Positions 28,060 through 37,313 of a stretch of 64,000 nt of DNA are shown piece by piece (position 1 is the first letter of the stretch; the number at the start of each line of letters is the position of its first letter). Below the pieces are notes generated by a model that was not told the origin of the DNA, ran no database searches, and was given only the letters and a program-made list of their open reading frames with translations. The stretch is from Aliiglaciecola sp. CAU 1673 (GTDB taxonomy: Bacteria; Pseudomonadota; Gammaproteobacteria; Enterobacterales; Alteromonadaceae). Both the position numbers and the translations under genes were made by a program. The DNA lies in the NCBI RefSeq assembly GCF_029223185.1, contig NZ_JARHUG010000016.1, positions 1 to 64,000 on the forward strand. The letters run 5' to 3'.

Positions 28060-28673
28060 GACGATTGCTCCAATTTAAAGTCTAACTGCACCTTCATGTT
28101 GAACTGCTTAACCGGCTTACCATCAACCACCTTCGGCTTATACTTCCAGCGGCTGAGTGCACGGCGGGCTTCACGATCGAAAATACGTTTAGGATCGGCA
28201 TCGATTACTTCGATGTCGTCTACGCCACCTACCTCGTTAATGGTGAATGATAATCTCACCCAACCTTCTTTACCGTCACGAGCAGCCTCGATGGGGTACT
28301 TAGGTTCGATTCGAACGATAGGTGTAGCTTCACCGTCTCGCATCATGGCACCGGGGGCCCCGATATCCACCGAAGCACCACCAACATCAACTGATGGTAA
28401 ATTGAAGTTGATACCATCTGCATTGGCGTCAGCAGTATCCGGCTCCTGTGGCTCCAGCTTTGGCGGCTGTTGCGGTGGAGGCGGTGGTGGTGGAGGCACC
28501 CTGGAGCGTGTTTGCGTAGAGGAATCCGGCTCATTCATCACGATGTCAATCACCGGTGATGGGCGCGCCTCATCGGCGGGCCGGGCCGAATTGCTGATGA
28601 GCTTAGCCATCAACACAAACAACGCAAAGGTAATGGCCGCACCTATTAGTACTGATACTATTAGACGAAGCAT
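28056..28673 (-). CDS. tonB2: TonB2-type energy transducer
   Basis: 205 aa. An N-terminal membrane anchor (LIVSVLIGAAITFALFVLMAKLI) is followed by a proline-rich spacer (RVPPPPPPPPQQPPKLEPQEP) and a TonB C-terminal domain (about 115-205: PKYPIEAARDGKEGWVRLSFTINEVGGVDDIEV, then ARRALSRWKYKP). The spacer is short, typical of TonB2. It transmits proton-motive energy from ExbB/ExbD to outer-membrane receptors such as the one at 32507-35320. It lies 1 bp after exbD and overlaps the TPR gene. Confidence 0.95.
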   Translation of the reverse strand: MLRLIVSVLIGAAITFALFVLMAKLISNSARPADEARPSPVIDIVMNEPDSSTQTRSRVPPPPPPPPQQPPKLEPQEPDTADANADGINFNLPSVDVGGASVDIGAPGAMMRDGEATPIVRIEPKYPIEAARDGKEGWVRLSFTINEVGGVDDIEVIDADPKRIFDREARRALSRWKYKPKVVDGKPVKQFNMKVQLDFKLEQSS

Positions 28674-28674
28674 A

Positions 28675-29076
28675 TTAATTATCCTTTGCTGCTACCGATA
28701 TCTTATCAATGCCTGCAGCTTTGATTTGATCCATTACTTCAACCACGACGCCGTGTTTCGCTTCTACATCAGCCTGAACGATGACCACATCTGTGGGCTG
28801 TTCAGCAAGTAGACGCTCAATGTTGGCACGGACACGCTCGACGTCAACCTGGCGCTTATCCATCCAAATATCACCGTTCTCATTGATGGCGATAAAGATG
28901 TTGGCAGACTTCTGCTTAGTCGCTTGTTCTGCTTTGGGCTTGTTGACCTCTATCCCCGCTTCTTTCACGAAGGACGTAGTCACAATAAAGAAGATCAACA
29001 TGATGAATACGATGTCGAGCATCGGCGTCATGTCAATTGTTGCTTCTTCTTCTTCTGCACGATGTTTACGAGCCAT
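28675..29076 (-). CDS. exbD: Biopolymer transport protein ExbD
   Basis: 133 aa. One membrane helix (MLDIVFIMLIFFIVTTSFV) with the essential Asp in DMTPMLDIVF, followed by a periplasmic domain (ANIFIAINENGDIWMDKRQVDVERVRANIERLL). Together with ExbB it forms the proton channel that drives TonB. It is preceded by exbB with a 12-bp gap and followed by tonB2. Confidence 0.96.
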   Translation of the reverse strand: MARKHRAEEEEATIDMTPMLDIVFIMLIFFIVTTSFVKEAGIEVNKPKAEQATKQKSANIFIAINENGDIWMDKRQVDVERVRANIERLLAEQPTDVVIVQADVEAKHGVVVEVMDQIKAAGIDKISVAAKDN

Positions 29077-29088
29077 ATAATTCTCTCT

Positions 29089-29613
29089 TTAATGATGAGG
29101 CAAGCTGTCAACGAGTTTCTCTTTCGAGATCTTGACCTTGGCTTCCAGACGTGAGCTAAAAAACACGCCTGACAGTGCCGCAACCATCCCCGCCATGGTG
29201 GGAATAGTGGCCATAGAGATCCCGCCCGCCATTAGACGAGGGTTACCAGTTCCCTGTACCGCCATGATTTCAAATACTGCAATCATGCCCGTTACAGTGC
29301 CTAGCAGACCGATTAACGGACACATGGCAACCAAGGTTTTTATTAACAGCAATCTCTCACTGAGTTTGTCTGATGCTTGCGAAATCCATGCGTCACGGAT
29401 TCTATGCGCGTACCAAGAGGTAGTGTCCTTGCGGGCATCCCAGTCGGTGATGATTTTATTCATCACCTTAGGAAAGACCGAAGTCAGGTACCAATAGCGC
29501 TCAATCATCAATATCCACATGAGGAAGAGCGCGGCAGCAACGACATAAAGCACGTCGCCACCGGTAGCGATAAAATCCCTGACAGATTCCCAAAGTTCTA
29601 TCAGGTATAGCAT
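29089..29613 (-). CDS. exbB: MotA/TolQ/ExbB proton channel protein ExbB2
   Basis: 174 aa with three hydrophobic segments: YVVAAALFLMWILMIERYWYL near the N-terminus, LLLIKTLVAMCPLIGLLGTVTGMIAVFEIMAVQG and IPTMAGMVAALSGVFFSSRLE. The LGTVTGM and GISMATIPTMAGM motifs are family hallmarks. It is the small ExbB2 form and pairs with exbD downstream; ttpC lies 1 bp upstream. Confidence 0.95.
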   Translation of the reverse strand: MLYLIELWESVRDFIATGGDVLYVVAAALFLMWILMIERYWYLTSVFPKVMNKIITDWDARKDTTSWYAHRIRDAWISQASDKLSERLLLIKTLVAMCPLIGLLGTVTGMIAVFEIMAVQGTGNPRLMAGGISMATIPTMAGMVAALSGVFFSSRLEAKVKISKEKLVDSLPHH

Positions 29614-29614
29614 G

Positions 29615-30967
29615 TTAGGCTTTCTCCACCTCGGCGTGAGCCGCTACGATGCCAGCTGCTTGCTCATCCAGGATATGGACGATCGACTTACTGCGACCTG
29701 CCACGATGCTGTGCAGAAGAATCAGAGGCAGTGCGGCAATAATACCCTGAGCAGTAGTTACCAGGGCCATAGAGATACTTCCCGCCATCATCTTAGGATC
29801 GCCGGTACCGAACAACGTGATGGTTTGGAAGGTGGCAATCATACCGATAACGGTACCCAGCAGACCCAGCAAAGGTGCAATAGCGGCGATAATCTTGATG
29901 ATGTTTACGCCACTCTCAATGCTTGGCAGTTCGCGCAGGATGGCTTCATCCAATTTCAACTCAAGATTTTCAGCATCAGAAGATTTATTTTCGTGATACA
30001 CCTTCAGGATACGGCCCAGAGGGTTAGACGTGTTGGGGTTGGCAGTATTAGCCAACTGAGCACGAATTTTACCGTTCATGGCAGTCAGGGTGATGATCTT
30101 GTACAGAGCAATTAGTACACCCAAGAAGAACAAACCGGTAATGACATAACCAGGCAAACCACCAGCATGGTAACGTTCCATCATGGTTGCTTTTGCAGTC
30201 AACAGACTCAGAATGGCACCCTGAGAAGGATCCACGTAGAAAGCAGCAACGCCAGACTTGGTGTCCTGGAAAGATGCCGCCGCATCAGTCATGTAAGAAT
30301 CAGGCTGACGACCCAGGGGTTGTACCTGCTTGTTTTCAGCGTTGTATAACAGGTAACCCTGCTCACCGATCAGGTTGAAAGTACCCACACGCACAACTTC
30401 CTGACGGCTGCTACCGCCATCCAAGCTGATTACGTCGGTCTCAAAACGGGCAACTTTACCAGACTCCGTCATCTCTGTTTGCAGAGCAAACCACAGTTCT
30501 TCCAATTCCTGAATGTTAGGCAGACCTTTAGATTCAGAGGCCATACCTTCCAGGAAGTCAGCGCGACCAGGATACTGGGCACTTACGATAGAGGCAGAGA
30601 TTCGGCCGTAGGCTTCACCAGAGGCCTGACGAACCACACCGAACATCTCACCCAAAGTACCGGTAGCATTTTTCAGTTCTTGCTCTTTTTCAGCCAACCT
30701 AACTTCGTTGTCAGAGTATGCTTTTGACAGACGGTCACCGCGGTCCTGCTCGGCTTTCAGTTCTGCCTGAGCTTTACGCAGAAGCGCTTGCTTGTCAGCA
30801 CGAGCAGAGTTGAATTCGGCTTCACGCTGAGCATTGATACGCGCTTCAGATACGCGGTTCTTTTTAACTTCTTCCAGCAGCTGATCCAGCGAAGTGGCAG
30901 CCATTGCTGGTGCAACGCTCACAGCCATGGCTGCTGTCAGCAGTACAGATTTGAATATTGCTTTCAT
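29615..30967 (-). CDS. ttpC: TtpC-like MotA/TolQ/ExbB family protein
   Basis: 450 aa. A cleavable signal peptide (MKAIFKSVLLTAAMAVSVAP, ending AMA) precedes a periplasmic, partly coiled-coil region (about 25-110, rich in Arg/Glu/Ala) and a second domain; the C-terminal third (about 270-450) is an ExbB-like three-helix channel with LAEV-like IIAAIAPLLGLLGTVIGMIATFQTITLFGTGDPKMMAGSISMALVTTAQGIIAALPLILLH. In Vibrio, TtpC is required by the TonB2 system. It lies 5 bp after the DUF3450 gene. Confidence 0.93.
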   Translation of the reverse strand: MKAIFKSVLLTAAMAVSVAPAMAATSLDQLLEEVKKNRVSEARINAQREAEFNSARADKQALLRKAQAELKAEQDRGDRLSKAYSDNEVRLAEKEQELKNATGTLGEMFGVVRQASGEAYGRISASIVSAQYPGRADFLEGMASESKGLPNIQELEELWFALQTEMTESGKVARFETDVISLDGGSSRQEVVRVGTFNLIGEQGYLLYNAENKQVQPLGRQPDSYMTDAAASFQDTKSGVAAFYVDPSQGAILSLLTAKATMMERYHAGGLPGYVITGLFFLGVLIALYKIITLTAMNGKIRAQLANTANPNTSNPLGRILKVYHENKSSDAENLELKLDEAILRELPSIESGVNIIKIIAAIAPLLGLLGTVIGMIATFQTITLFGTGDPKMMAGSISMALVTTAQGIIAALPLILLHSIVAGRSKSIVHILDEQAAGIVAAHAEVEKA

Positions 30968-30972
30968 TCTGA

Positions 30973-31746
30973 TTACTCCGCAGCTTTGATTGGCAGTTTG
31001 ATAAGATCAACAGGAACCAGCTTACGTGCCATACGCACAGCGGTTGTCACAGAGCTGATATACTCATCACCCAGTTGTTCCCAAGCGCGGGTATCGTTGT
31101 TCCATACCCAGGCGTTCTTCTGATCCAGTGACAATGCCAACAGGGCAGTACGGCCCAGGTTGAAGAAGTCAGCAGAAATCGTTTGACCACCAAAATCCAA
31201 CTGTCCCTGATAGGCACGGATACGTGAGCCATATTCCAGTTCTACCTGGTAAGCTTCCAGCACCTGACGGAACTGTTCAGAGGTGGTCACATTAGAGCGA
31301 CTCATCAGGTCACGCAGGTGAGCTACACGCGCTTTACGCTCGTCATAGTTAATCGGCACATCCAGTTCAATGAACTGATCCAACGATTCAATCATGCGAT
31401 ACATCAAAGGTACTACGCCACGCTTAACGCCTTCGATACCGTCGATCTGGCGCTGTAGTGAGGCAATGCCTGCTTCCTGGTCGGCGACCAGACGAGCAAC
31501 GTGGTCGTTGTATACCTTGAGGTTTTCAGTTTCATCGATGACTTGACGATACTCAGCCAATAATTCCTGAGTCTGTTCATAGATGCTGTTAATTTTCTTC
31601 TGGGATTGCGCTGCAGCCGCATGAATCTTTGCTTCTTCGTTGTGCAAATCATTCAAAAGGTCTGCAGAGACAGCTTGGCTGCCGGCCAGCGCGAGGGCGC
31701 CGACGACAACTGAAGCAATTTGATTTCTCTTGCTCATCTTGGACAT
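30973..31746 (-). CDS. DUF3450 periplasmic coiled-coil protein, first gene of the TonB2 operon
   Basis: 257 aa. The ATG at 31746 follows a GGGAAC site and gives a signal peptide (IASVVVGALALAGSQAVSA). The mature part starts with a long coiled coil (about 35-120, EAKIHAAAAQSQKKINSIYEQTQELLAEYRQV) and has the DUF3450 segments GVVPLMYRMIESLDQFIELDVPINYDERKARV and GRTALLALSLDQKNAWVWN. A longer frame to 31917 would add residues with no signal function. DUF3450 proteins are regularly encoded upstream of ttpC; the molecular role is not known. Confidence 0.9.
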   Translation of the reverse strand: MSKMSKRNQIASVVVGALALAGSQAVSADLLNDLHNEEAKIHAAAAQSQKKINSIYEQTQELLAEYRQVIDETENLKVYNDHVARLVADQEAGIASLQRQIDGIEGVKRGVVPLMYRMIESLDQFIELDVPINYDERKARVAHLRDLMSRSNVTTSEQFRQVLEAYQVELEYGSRIRAYQGQLDFGGQTISADFFNLGRTALLALSLDQKNAWVWNNDTRAWEQLGDEYISSVTTAVRMARKLVPVDLIKLPIKAAE

Positions 31747-31774
31747 AGTTCCCAACCAATTTTTTGTCTTAAAT

Positions 31775-31807
31775 CCGCGTAAACGGCCTGGTTTTGCCTT
31801 TACGCGG
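31775..31807 (-). promoter_or_regulatory. Inverted repeat in the leader of the TonB2 operon
   Basis: CCGCGTAAA (31775-31783) and TTTACGCGG (31799-31807) are perfect complements, with an additional inner GGC/GCC pair, giving a roughly 12-bp stem around a small loop. It lies 29 bp upstream of the first start codon. It could be an operator or a structured 5' leader; it is not followed by a T run. Confidence 0.55.
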
Positions 31808-31917
31808 GGCTCTCTAAAAACGGTTCTGTTAACATAATGAAACAATTCTGACACAAGCCAGAACGTTCGAACGCCGAATAATCCCATGGAATCTTGAAAA
31901 AAGTCAAGGTTAGCCAT

Positions 31918-32421
31918 CGGTTACTAGGATTAGTCGGCTCAGAAAACATACTCATGATCCAACCAAAAAACTAATTTAGCACGATATATCGACCATGAAA
32001 GTTATGGCCATGGGGAATCGACATTTGGCAATGCACTTCGAAGAGTTAGCATTTTGAGTGCATTTGATGGCATGTACTGAATAAACTGAAAGTGTGATTT
32101 TTGCTTCATCAGATTGACAATCAACTTGGAAAGTTTCAACTGCTCTTACCTGTATCAAGCAATACATTGTGCTAACAATGTTGTTTATTCGTGGCACTTT
32201 GATCAAGTACTAACCGCCGAAATCTCACCCAATCTTGCAGTATCAATTTTAAGGAATAATAAATAACGCTTATCTGAATTTTATTTGACGTTGTTCGAGA
32301 GCATATCAAGCAAAGGAAGCAAGCTAACTGCAGCGGCCGTTGCTTAACGCATGCATCTTTTTCATAAAATGAAACAGTTGATGCCGGTAATGGCGTTGCT
32401 CTAACCGACGTACTTCCGCCC
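31918..32421. other. Intergenic stretch without a recognised gene
   Basis: About 500 bp between the leader of the TonB2 operon and the terminator of the TonB-dependent receptor. It is AT-rich. A weak minus-strand frame at 31976-32206 has no ribosome-binding site and no family resemblance. It should hold the TonB2 operon promoter; I saw no clear Fur box. Confidence 0.5.
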
Positions 32422-32422
32422 T

Positions 32423-32450
32423 AAAAAAAACCCCACCTTAAGGTGGGGTT
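32423..32450 (-). terminator. Terminator of the TonB-dependent receptor gene
   Basis: CCCCACCTTAAGGTGGGG (32431-32448) is a perfect palindrome. On the minus strand it is followed by a run of eight T residues (complement of 32423-32430). It stands about 57 bp after the stop codon. Confidence 0.88.
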
Positions 32451-32506
32451 TAGATCAGGTAAGAGTACCGAACTCAGTTCAAGTTAACTCTAAAGTAGAC
32501 ACACTA

Positions 32507-35320
32507 TTAGAAAGTGTAATCTGCTGACAAGTAGAAGGTACGGCCGTAGGAATCAAAGTACCTGGGGTCGAAACCTTCTTGGTGTCCACCGTTCTCACCG
32601 AAAGCCAGAGGCGGAGTGGCGTCGAGCAGGTTGTTGATACCGAAGCTAACCTTCAGGCTCTTGTCATAGTGATACTGAGTTAAGTAATCAACTGTGGTAT
32701 ATGACGGGATAGACAACTGAACACCGCCATCGTACAACCTACCTAGGTCATCAGCATAACGAATACTGAAGTCGTTGGCAGGGAAGTATTCGTCAACATA
32801 ACCACCTTGGTAGTTGATGTTCAGCGCATGACTGAAATCACCATGGGTTAAGGTGTTTGCTATACGTACTCTGTTGCGGAAGACGACGTTATCATCAGGT
32901 CCTTTACGACCAAGGCTGGTATCGTACACGTCTGTTGTACCTGTACGCAGGCTCTCGCTTTCAATGATATATGTACCAGAGAGACGAGTCTTCAACGTAG
33001 CAAAGCCAAGCTCGTTGGTCAGATCAAGTGACCAGTCGATACCTTCATTATTAGACTCACCAACGTTAACAGGACCTTGGATAATTGCCAGTACCTGCTC
33101 ACCAGTACCTAGGTCGGTACGGGTAGTGAACAACTCACGGAAAGTAACGGGATCACCAAAGATATTACCTTCAGTTGGGCGCTCTACTTCATCAGTCAGG
33201 TTAACTTGCCACCAATCCAACGTGAAGCTGAACTCGTTGTTGGGAGAGAAAACAACGCCAAGGGACTTCTGTTTAGACTGTTCTGGAGACAGGTTAGCGT
33301 TACCCTCACGGAATACGTCATACTGCGAGTTAGGAACGCGGCAGAACTGGGTCAGAGGATCGCCAGCCCCAAATGGACAGTTATAAACGTTACCGGTCAC
33401 ACCGAAGTTGATACGGGGCTCAGCAATTTGACGCATGGTAGGCGCTTTAAAACCGGTACCAGTAGACGCCCTGAACAACCAGTTGTCATTAGGCCTGTAA
33501 GCTAAGCTAATCTTGTAAGTAGTGTCGTCCATATCAACACCAATCTTACTCTCAACACCGGTATCCACATCAACGTTATCAATTCCGGAAATCTCGTCAT
33601 AACGAACAGAGCCCGTTACTTCCAAACCTTCGATTACAGGTACGATGGTTTCTAAGAACGCACCATAGCTGTTTCTTGACAAGTCAAACTGAGGATTTGG
33701 ATCGGAGAACAGAATAATGGCTTCTTGGTTGGCTTCGGAACCAAGTATTTCATAGCTGCTTTCACGGTAGTCGAAACCACCACCCAAATAGACTTCACCC
33801 GCTGGCAATTCAAATACTGGGGCAGAGAAGTTGGCACCAACGCTGAACAGGTCTGTGGTTGTCACAGTGTCCAAGCCGCTGTACATAGTATCTTTAACCA
33901 ACTGTCTTTCTTGATCAGACAGGTCATCAGGATGAGCAAACACGTTCACTTGTCCAGATGCCACCAAAGGCAGGAACAAGTCAGTGATAGGATAACCCGT
34001 CAGGATAGTATCTTCGCGCTCACCTTTAGAATAACCCACGTTGAAATCGTAAGAGATTTCATTAAATTCACCACGGACACCAAAATCTAGGAACAAACTA
34101 TCTGTGGCGAATTCATTAGTACGGTTACCACCAGGCAATACTCGCCATGCTGCTGCGACATCACGAATTTTTGCAACTTGGTCAGCTGTCAGGTGAGGTA
34201 TAACCTCACTTTGAACCAATGCAGAGTTGGTAGGAAGAATAAAGTTACCAGTTGGGTACGGTGCAATACGAGCAATTTGTTCAAAGATGCTGTATGAAGC
34301 GGTACCATACAATTCAGCATCATCGCTCAACTCAAGAACACCACCAAGTAGGAAGTTATCTCGAGTATACTCAGGAATAATTTCCAAAGTAGAGGTAAAG
34401 TCAAAGCGACAGATTCGCTGTGTTACTACAGCACCAGTGGCGTCGCTAGGTACGTTGTTTGCTGCACATGAACCGTTAGATTCTCTGTATGGGTTTATCA
34501 GCAACTGTGTACCATCTGTGAAGCGCACACGAGCGTTTCCAGGGATAGCGTTAGACGAATCCGCTACAAACATTAGGTCATTACCGTTGTAGTTAAACGG
34601 AATAAAACCTGTCTTAGAGAAATCGCGGTCCACACTCCTCAGGATTTCCTGAGTTTCACGGCTGAATGATGCAAAAACGTTGAAACCATCTTTAGACAAA
34701 TCACCAAAACCAGAAGTGATGCTAAAGCTGTAGTTATCGCCACCGGACTCTTGTGGAGCATCGTAACGAGCACTTACGGTAGTTTCCTGAACGTCTTTTT
34801 TCAGAATAAAGTTGATAACACCGGCAATGGCGTCTGAACCGTACAGAGAAGATGCACCGTCATTCAGAATTTCAACGCGCTCAATGGCGGCAATTGGAAT
34901 AGAGTTTACGTCTACCGCACTGCCTGAACCTGATGCAGCCAAACGGCGACCGTTCAGCAATACCAGAGTGTATTCGCCACCGATACCACGCAGAGAAGCT
35001 TCAGAGATACCTGCGCCACCGCCGCCCACACTTTGGGATGCAGCAATAAAGCCTTGCATGCTGGGAAGTTGAGAAATCAATTCAGGCACAGAGGTAACGC
35101 CTGAACGAACGATATCCTCACTAGTAATGTTGGTGATAGGTAAGGACCCTTCAACATCTGTGCGCTTGATACTAGAACCAGTTACCGAGATACGCTCGAA
35201 AACTTTTTCTTCTTGTTGTGGAGTAGCGTCCTGAGCGAAAGCTGTTGATGCCAACGCTGATGAAACACCTAGAGCAAGTGCCAAACGCACTGCTCCAGAA
35301 AGTCTGGATTGTGTATACAT
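32507..35320 (-). CDS. TonB-dependent outer-membrane receptor
   Basis: 937 aa. A signal peptide (VRLALALGVSSALASTAFAQ, cut after AFA) is followed by a TonB-box-like FERISVTGSSIKR, a plug domain (about 50-170, with SLRGIGGEYTLVLLNGRRL and ILNDGASSLYGSDAIAGVINFIL) and a large beta-barrel ending in an aromatic strand (RTFYLSADYTF). The plug motifs place it in the large Alteromonadales receptor group that handles peptides, glycans or other organic substrates as often as siderophores; the substrate cannot be read from the sequence. It sits directly upstream (transcriptionally separate) of the TonB2 operon. Confidence 0.95.
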   Translation of the reverse strand: MYTQSRLSGAVRLALALGVSSALASTAFAQDATPQQEEKVFERISVTGSSIKRTDVEGSLPITNITSEDIVRSGVTSVPELISQLPSMQGFIAASQSVGGGGAGISEASLRGIGGEYTLVLLNGRRLAASGSGSAVDVNSIPIAAIERVEILNDGASSLYGSDAIAGVINFILKKDVQETTVSARYDAPQESGGDNYSFSITSGFGDLSKDGFNVFASFSRETQEILRSVDRDFSKTGFIPFNYNGNDLMFVADSSNAIPGNARVRFTDGTQLLINPYRESNGSCAANNVPSDATGAVVTQRICRFDFTSTLEIIPEYTRDNFLLGGVLELSDDAELYGTASYSIFEQIARIAPYPTGNFILPTNSALVQSEVIPHLTADQVAKIRDVAAAWRVLPGGNRTNEFATDSLFLDFGVRGEFNEISYDFNVGYSKGEREDTILTGYPITDLFLPLVASGQVNVFAHPDDLSDQERQLVKDTMYSGLDTVTTTDLFSVGANFSAPVFELPAGEVYLGGGFDYRESSYEILGSEANQEAIILFSDPNPQFDLSRNSYGAFLETIVPVIEGLEVTGSVRYDEISGIDNVDVDTGVESKIGVDMDDTTYKISLAYRPNDNWLFRASTGTGFKAPTMRQIAEPRINFGVTGNVYNCPFGAGDPLTQFCRVPNSQYDVFREGNANLSPEQSKQKSLGVVFSPNNEFSFTLDWWQVNLTDEVERPTEGNIFGDPVTFRELFTTRTDLGTGEQVLAIIQGPVNVGESNNEGIDWSLDLTNELGFATLKTRLSGTYIIESESLRTGTTDVYDTSLGRKGPDDNVVFRNRVRIANTLTHGDFSHALNINYQGGYVDEYFPANDFSIRYADDLGRLYDGGVQLSIPSYTTVDYLTQYHYDKSLKVSFGINNLLDATPPLAFGENGGHQEGFDPRYFDSYGRTFYLSADYTF

Positions 35321-35413
35321 GTATTGTCTCCCTGGACCACTAAATGTTTTTAGTGATTATTGTTTACCGCTTAAGCGGCTTTTTCTTGAGAGGTAGTGAA
35401 CCTCTGCACCGAT

Positions 35414-35441
35414 AATATACACAGGCTTACGTTCGGGTCAA
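35414..35441 (-). promoter_or_regulatory. Sigma-70-type promoter of the receptor gene
   Basis: On the minus strand TTGACC (complement of 35436-35441), a 16-nt spacer and TATATT (complement of 35414-35419) form a good -35/-10 pair, about 95 bp upstream of the receptor ATG. A 12-bp palindrome CCGCTTAAGCGG (35367-35378) lies in the predicted leader. Confidence 0.55.
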
Positions 35442-35813
35442 CCAGGTTTCCGATCCCATTTCTGCCATCCATCGCTTTTACGGGACAGAGCTCGCGCCAT
35501 TTTTTTGGGAAAATAGAAGTAGTTTCTTCCTTTATACCCCTTCGGGTTATTTCTTCGAAAAAGTGATGAATAACTCCTCACTATATATGTAGTAATTGGG
35601 TGGCCAGCATCCGTGCAATGCCCCATGCCATCTTAGGAGCAGCGAGGAAAATGTACAAAGGAGTATATGTGCTCACGGCAATGGGACAATCTACAGGCCA
35701 TTTTGTAAACTAATTGTGACAATCCAAATTCGTTTTTCTTTATTTCGAAAAAGGGCAACCGGGTTCATGTCTGTAAGCGCGACCTTACGATACGCGCTTA
35801 TCAATCAGTTTCG
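35442..35813. other. Intergenic stretch upstream of the receptor, no gene seen
   Basis: About 370 bp. It contains an inverted repeat TAAGCGCG / CGCGCTTA (35774-35781 and 35793-35800) just beyond the stop of the tryptophan dioxygenase gene, possibly a weak terminator for it because no T run follows. A minus-strand frame at 35438-35626 has no start signal and is not called. Confidence 0.45.
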
Positions 35814-36905
35814 CTACAACGTTAAATAAAAGCCCAGTTGGCGCCGCACTGCTTCAGGCAGATCAGGCAAGGCAGTCTTTGGCAGTAAAAAGGTTGCCAT
35901 GCTGAAGAAGTCCTTGAAGATACGATTGGACTCGGTGGTGCGCTTTAAGTAGTCATGGCCGGAGGAGCCACCGGTACCAATTTTGCTGCCGAGCATACGC
36001 TGCACCATCATAGCGTGCCGATAGCGCCAGATAGTCAGCTTTTCATCGATTTCAGTCAGGCAAGTGATGAACTGATAAGGCAAGTTGAACAGTGGCTCTT
36101 CCCTGTATTGGTGAATGAACAGCGCTGAAAGCAACGCCTTCTGTGACAAACGGAATTGTCCCTGCTCCTGCCATTTCAGATATTCTTTTTCATCCAACAA
36201 TGCCGCGAATAGCTGCCGGGTGGCGCTAAGCTCTTTTAGCTCCAACTCCTTGTCCTTTTCCGTCAGAGTGGGATTGTCGCTGATAATCTGCGCGTCATTA
36301 TCCAGCATCTTATTGGTAGCAGCCTCGTAGACTGACCAGAACTTAAAGTCACCGAATTCCAACAGCGGCATACGTGCCAGCCATTTATCCACCAGTTCAA
36401 ACAGGCTGGGTTTGTTTTCCAGATCCTGCAAGAAGTTACGGTCCGCTTCATTCAGGCGCATATAGAAAGACTGCTTATCAAAGTCGATGCGGAATTGGTG
36501 CTTCAGGCCCAGTCCAATCTCCAGCATTTTAAACTGAATGCTTTGAAAGCCTGATGCCGGCACCAGATAGTCGCGAAAGGCCAGAAAATCCTGCGGTGTC
36601 ATGGTTTCCATCACCGCTATCTGGTCATTTAACAATTCCTGAATACTGATCACCCGCTTTAGCCGGTGAACCACCGTGGTCAGTTGCTGATCTTTTACCT
36701 GCTCCTCGGCAAACACTGAAAGCACCGTGGATAGCTCATGCAGAATCTGTTTAAACCACAGTTCATAAACCTGGTGCACAATAATAAACAGGGTTTCGTC
36801 GTGGGCGGTTTCGCCATACTTGGTGCTGTGGGGCGCTTGGGCGCTGAGCAACTTATCCAATTGCAGGTATTCGCCGTAGTAGACAGGTTCAATATTCTTC
36901 TTCAT
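35814..36905 (-). CDS. kynA: Tryptophan 2,3-dioxygenase
   Basis: 363 aa haem enzyme that opens the indole ring of tryptophan to N-formylkynurenine. Conserved parts: VYYGEYLQLDKLLSAQ, HDETLFIIVHQVYELWFKQILHEL (with the distal-pocket His in IIVHQ), FRDYLVPASGFQSIQFK, and the proximal haem-ligand region IWRYRHAMMVQRMLGSKIGTGGSSGHDYLKRT. The start at 36905 (MKKNIEPVYYGEY) removes 14 residues of an over-long frame. No kynB or kynU lies in the window, so later steps must be encoded elsewhere. Confidence 0.96.
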   Translation of the reverse strand: MKKNIEPVYYGEYLQLDKLLSAQAPHSTKYGETAHDETLFIIVHQVYELWFKQILHELSTVLSVFAEEQVKDQQLTTVVHRLKRVISIQELLNDQIAVMETMTPQDFLAFRDYLVPASGFQSIQFKMLEIGLGLKHQFRIDFDKQSFYMRLNEADRNFLQDLENKPSLFELVDKWLARMPLLEFGDFKFWSVYEAATNKMLDNDAQIISDNPTLTEKDKELELKELSATRQLFAALLDEKEYLKWQEQGQFRLSQKALLSALFIHQYREEPLFNLPYQFITCLTEIDEKLTIWRYRHAMMVQRMLGSKIGTGGSSGHDYLKRTTESNRIFKDFFSMATFLLPKTALPDLPEAVRRQLGFYLTL

Positions 36906-37035
36906 TGTTTGATACCAAAATCGTAGATGCGGAAATTCTACCACCACTCTTTGGCAGGACCAGTGCAGAGGTGATTTTGCCAGCCGTGAAACTGTAGACT
37001 AGTCTTCACAGACATCTGAAAAATAAGGGGAAAGC

Positions 37036-37311
37036 ATGAAACTGGATGATGATATTCATAACTACTACGAGCATCTGGTGCTGGAGCGTATTGAAAAACT
37101 CAAGCTCGCAGAAGTAAAGGATTCAGATTATCTGGCAGACCTTTGCTGCCTGACTTTAAACCAGGTGCCGCCAAGATATATTCGCCACGAAGTGGATATG
37201 GCTTTTTACATTTCACAGAATGAGCGCGATCAGATGAGCATGAATGTCAGCAATGCGATGGACAAAGCGCTGAAGTTTTTAGATGAGAGAGGTCCCAGAG
37301 AAAGGGATTAG
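37036..37311 (+). CDS. ComFB family protein
   Basis: 91 aa. The pattern IHNYYEHLVLERIEKL ... DYLADLCCLTLNQVPPRYIRHEVDMAFYIS matches late competence protein ComFB, including the Cys-x-x-x-LN-x-x-PPRY motif. An AAGGGG ribosome-binding site precedes the ATG. In other bacteria ComFB-like domains bind cyclic-di-nucleotides or have unknown roles; a link to competence here is not shown. It converges on the SRP RNA gene, whose 3' end is about 3 bp from the stop codon. Confidence 0.85.
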   Translation: MKLDDDIHNYYEHLVLERIEKLKLAEVKDSDYLADLCCLTLNQVPPRYIRHEVDMAFYISQNERDQMSMNVSNAMDKALKFLDERGPRERD

Positions 37312-37313
37312 AG

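Noticed and set aside
31976-32206. Minus-strand 76-aa frame in the intergenic region
   Set aside because: Composition and lack of a start signal suggest chance; nothing recognised.
35438-35626. Minus-strand 62-aa frame upstream of the TonB-dependent receptor
   Set aside because: No ribosome-binding site or family resemblance, and it overlaps the receptor promoter region.
37036-37311. Evidence for natural competence from ComFB
   Set aside because: ComFB-like proteins occur in many non-competent bacteria and no other competence gene is nearby.
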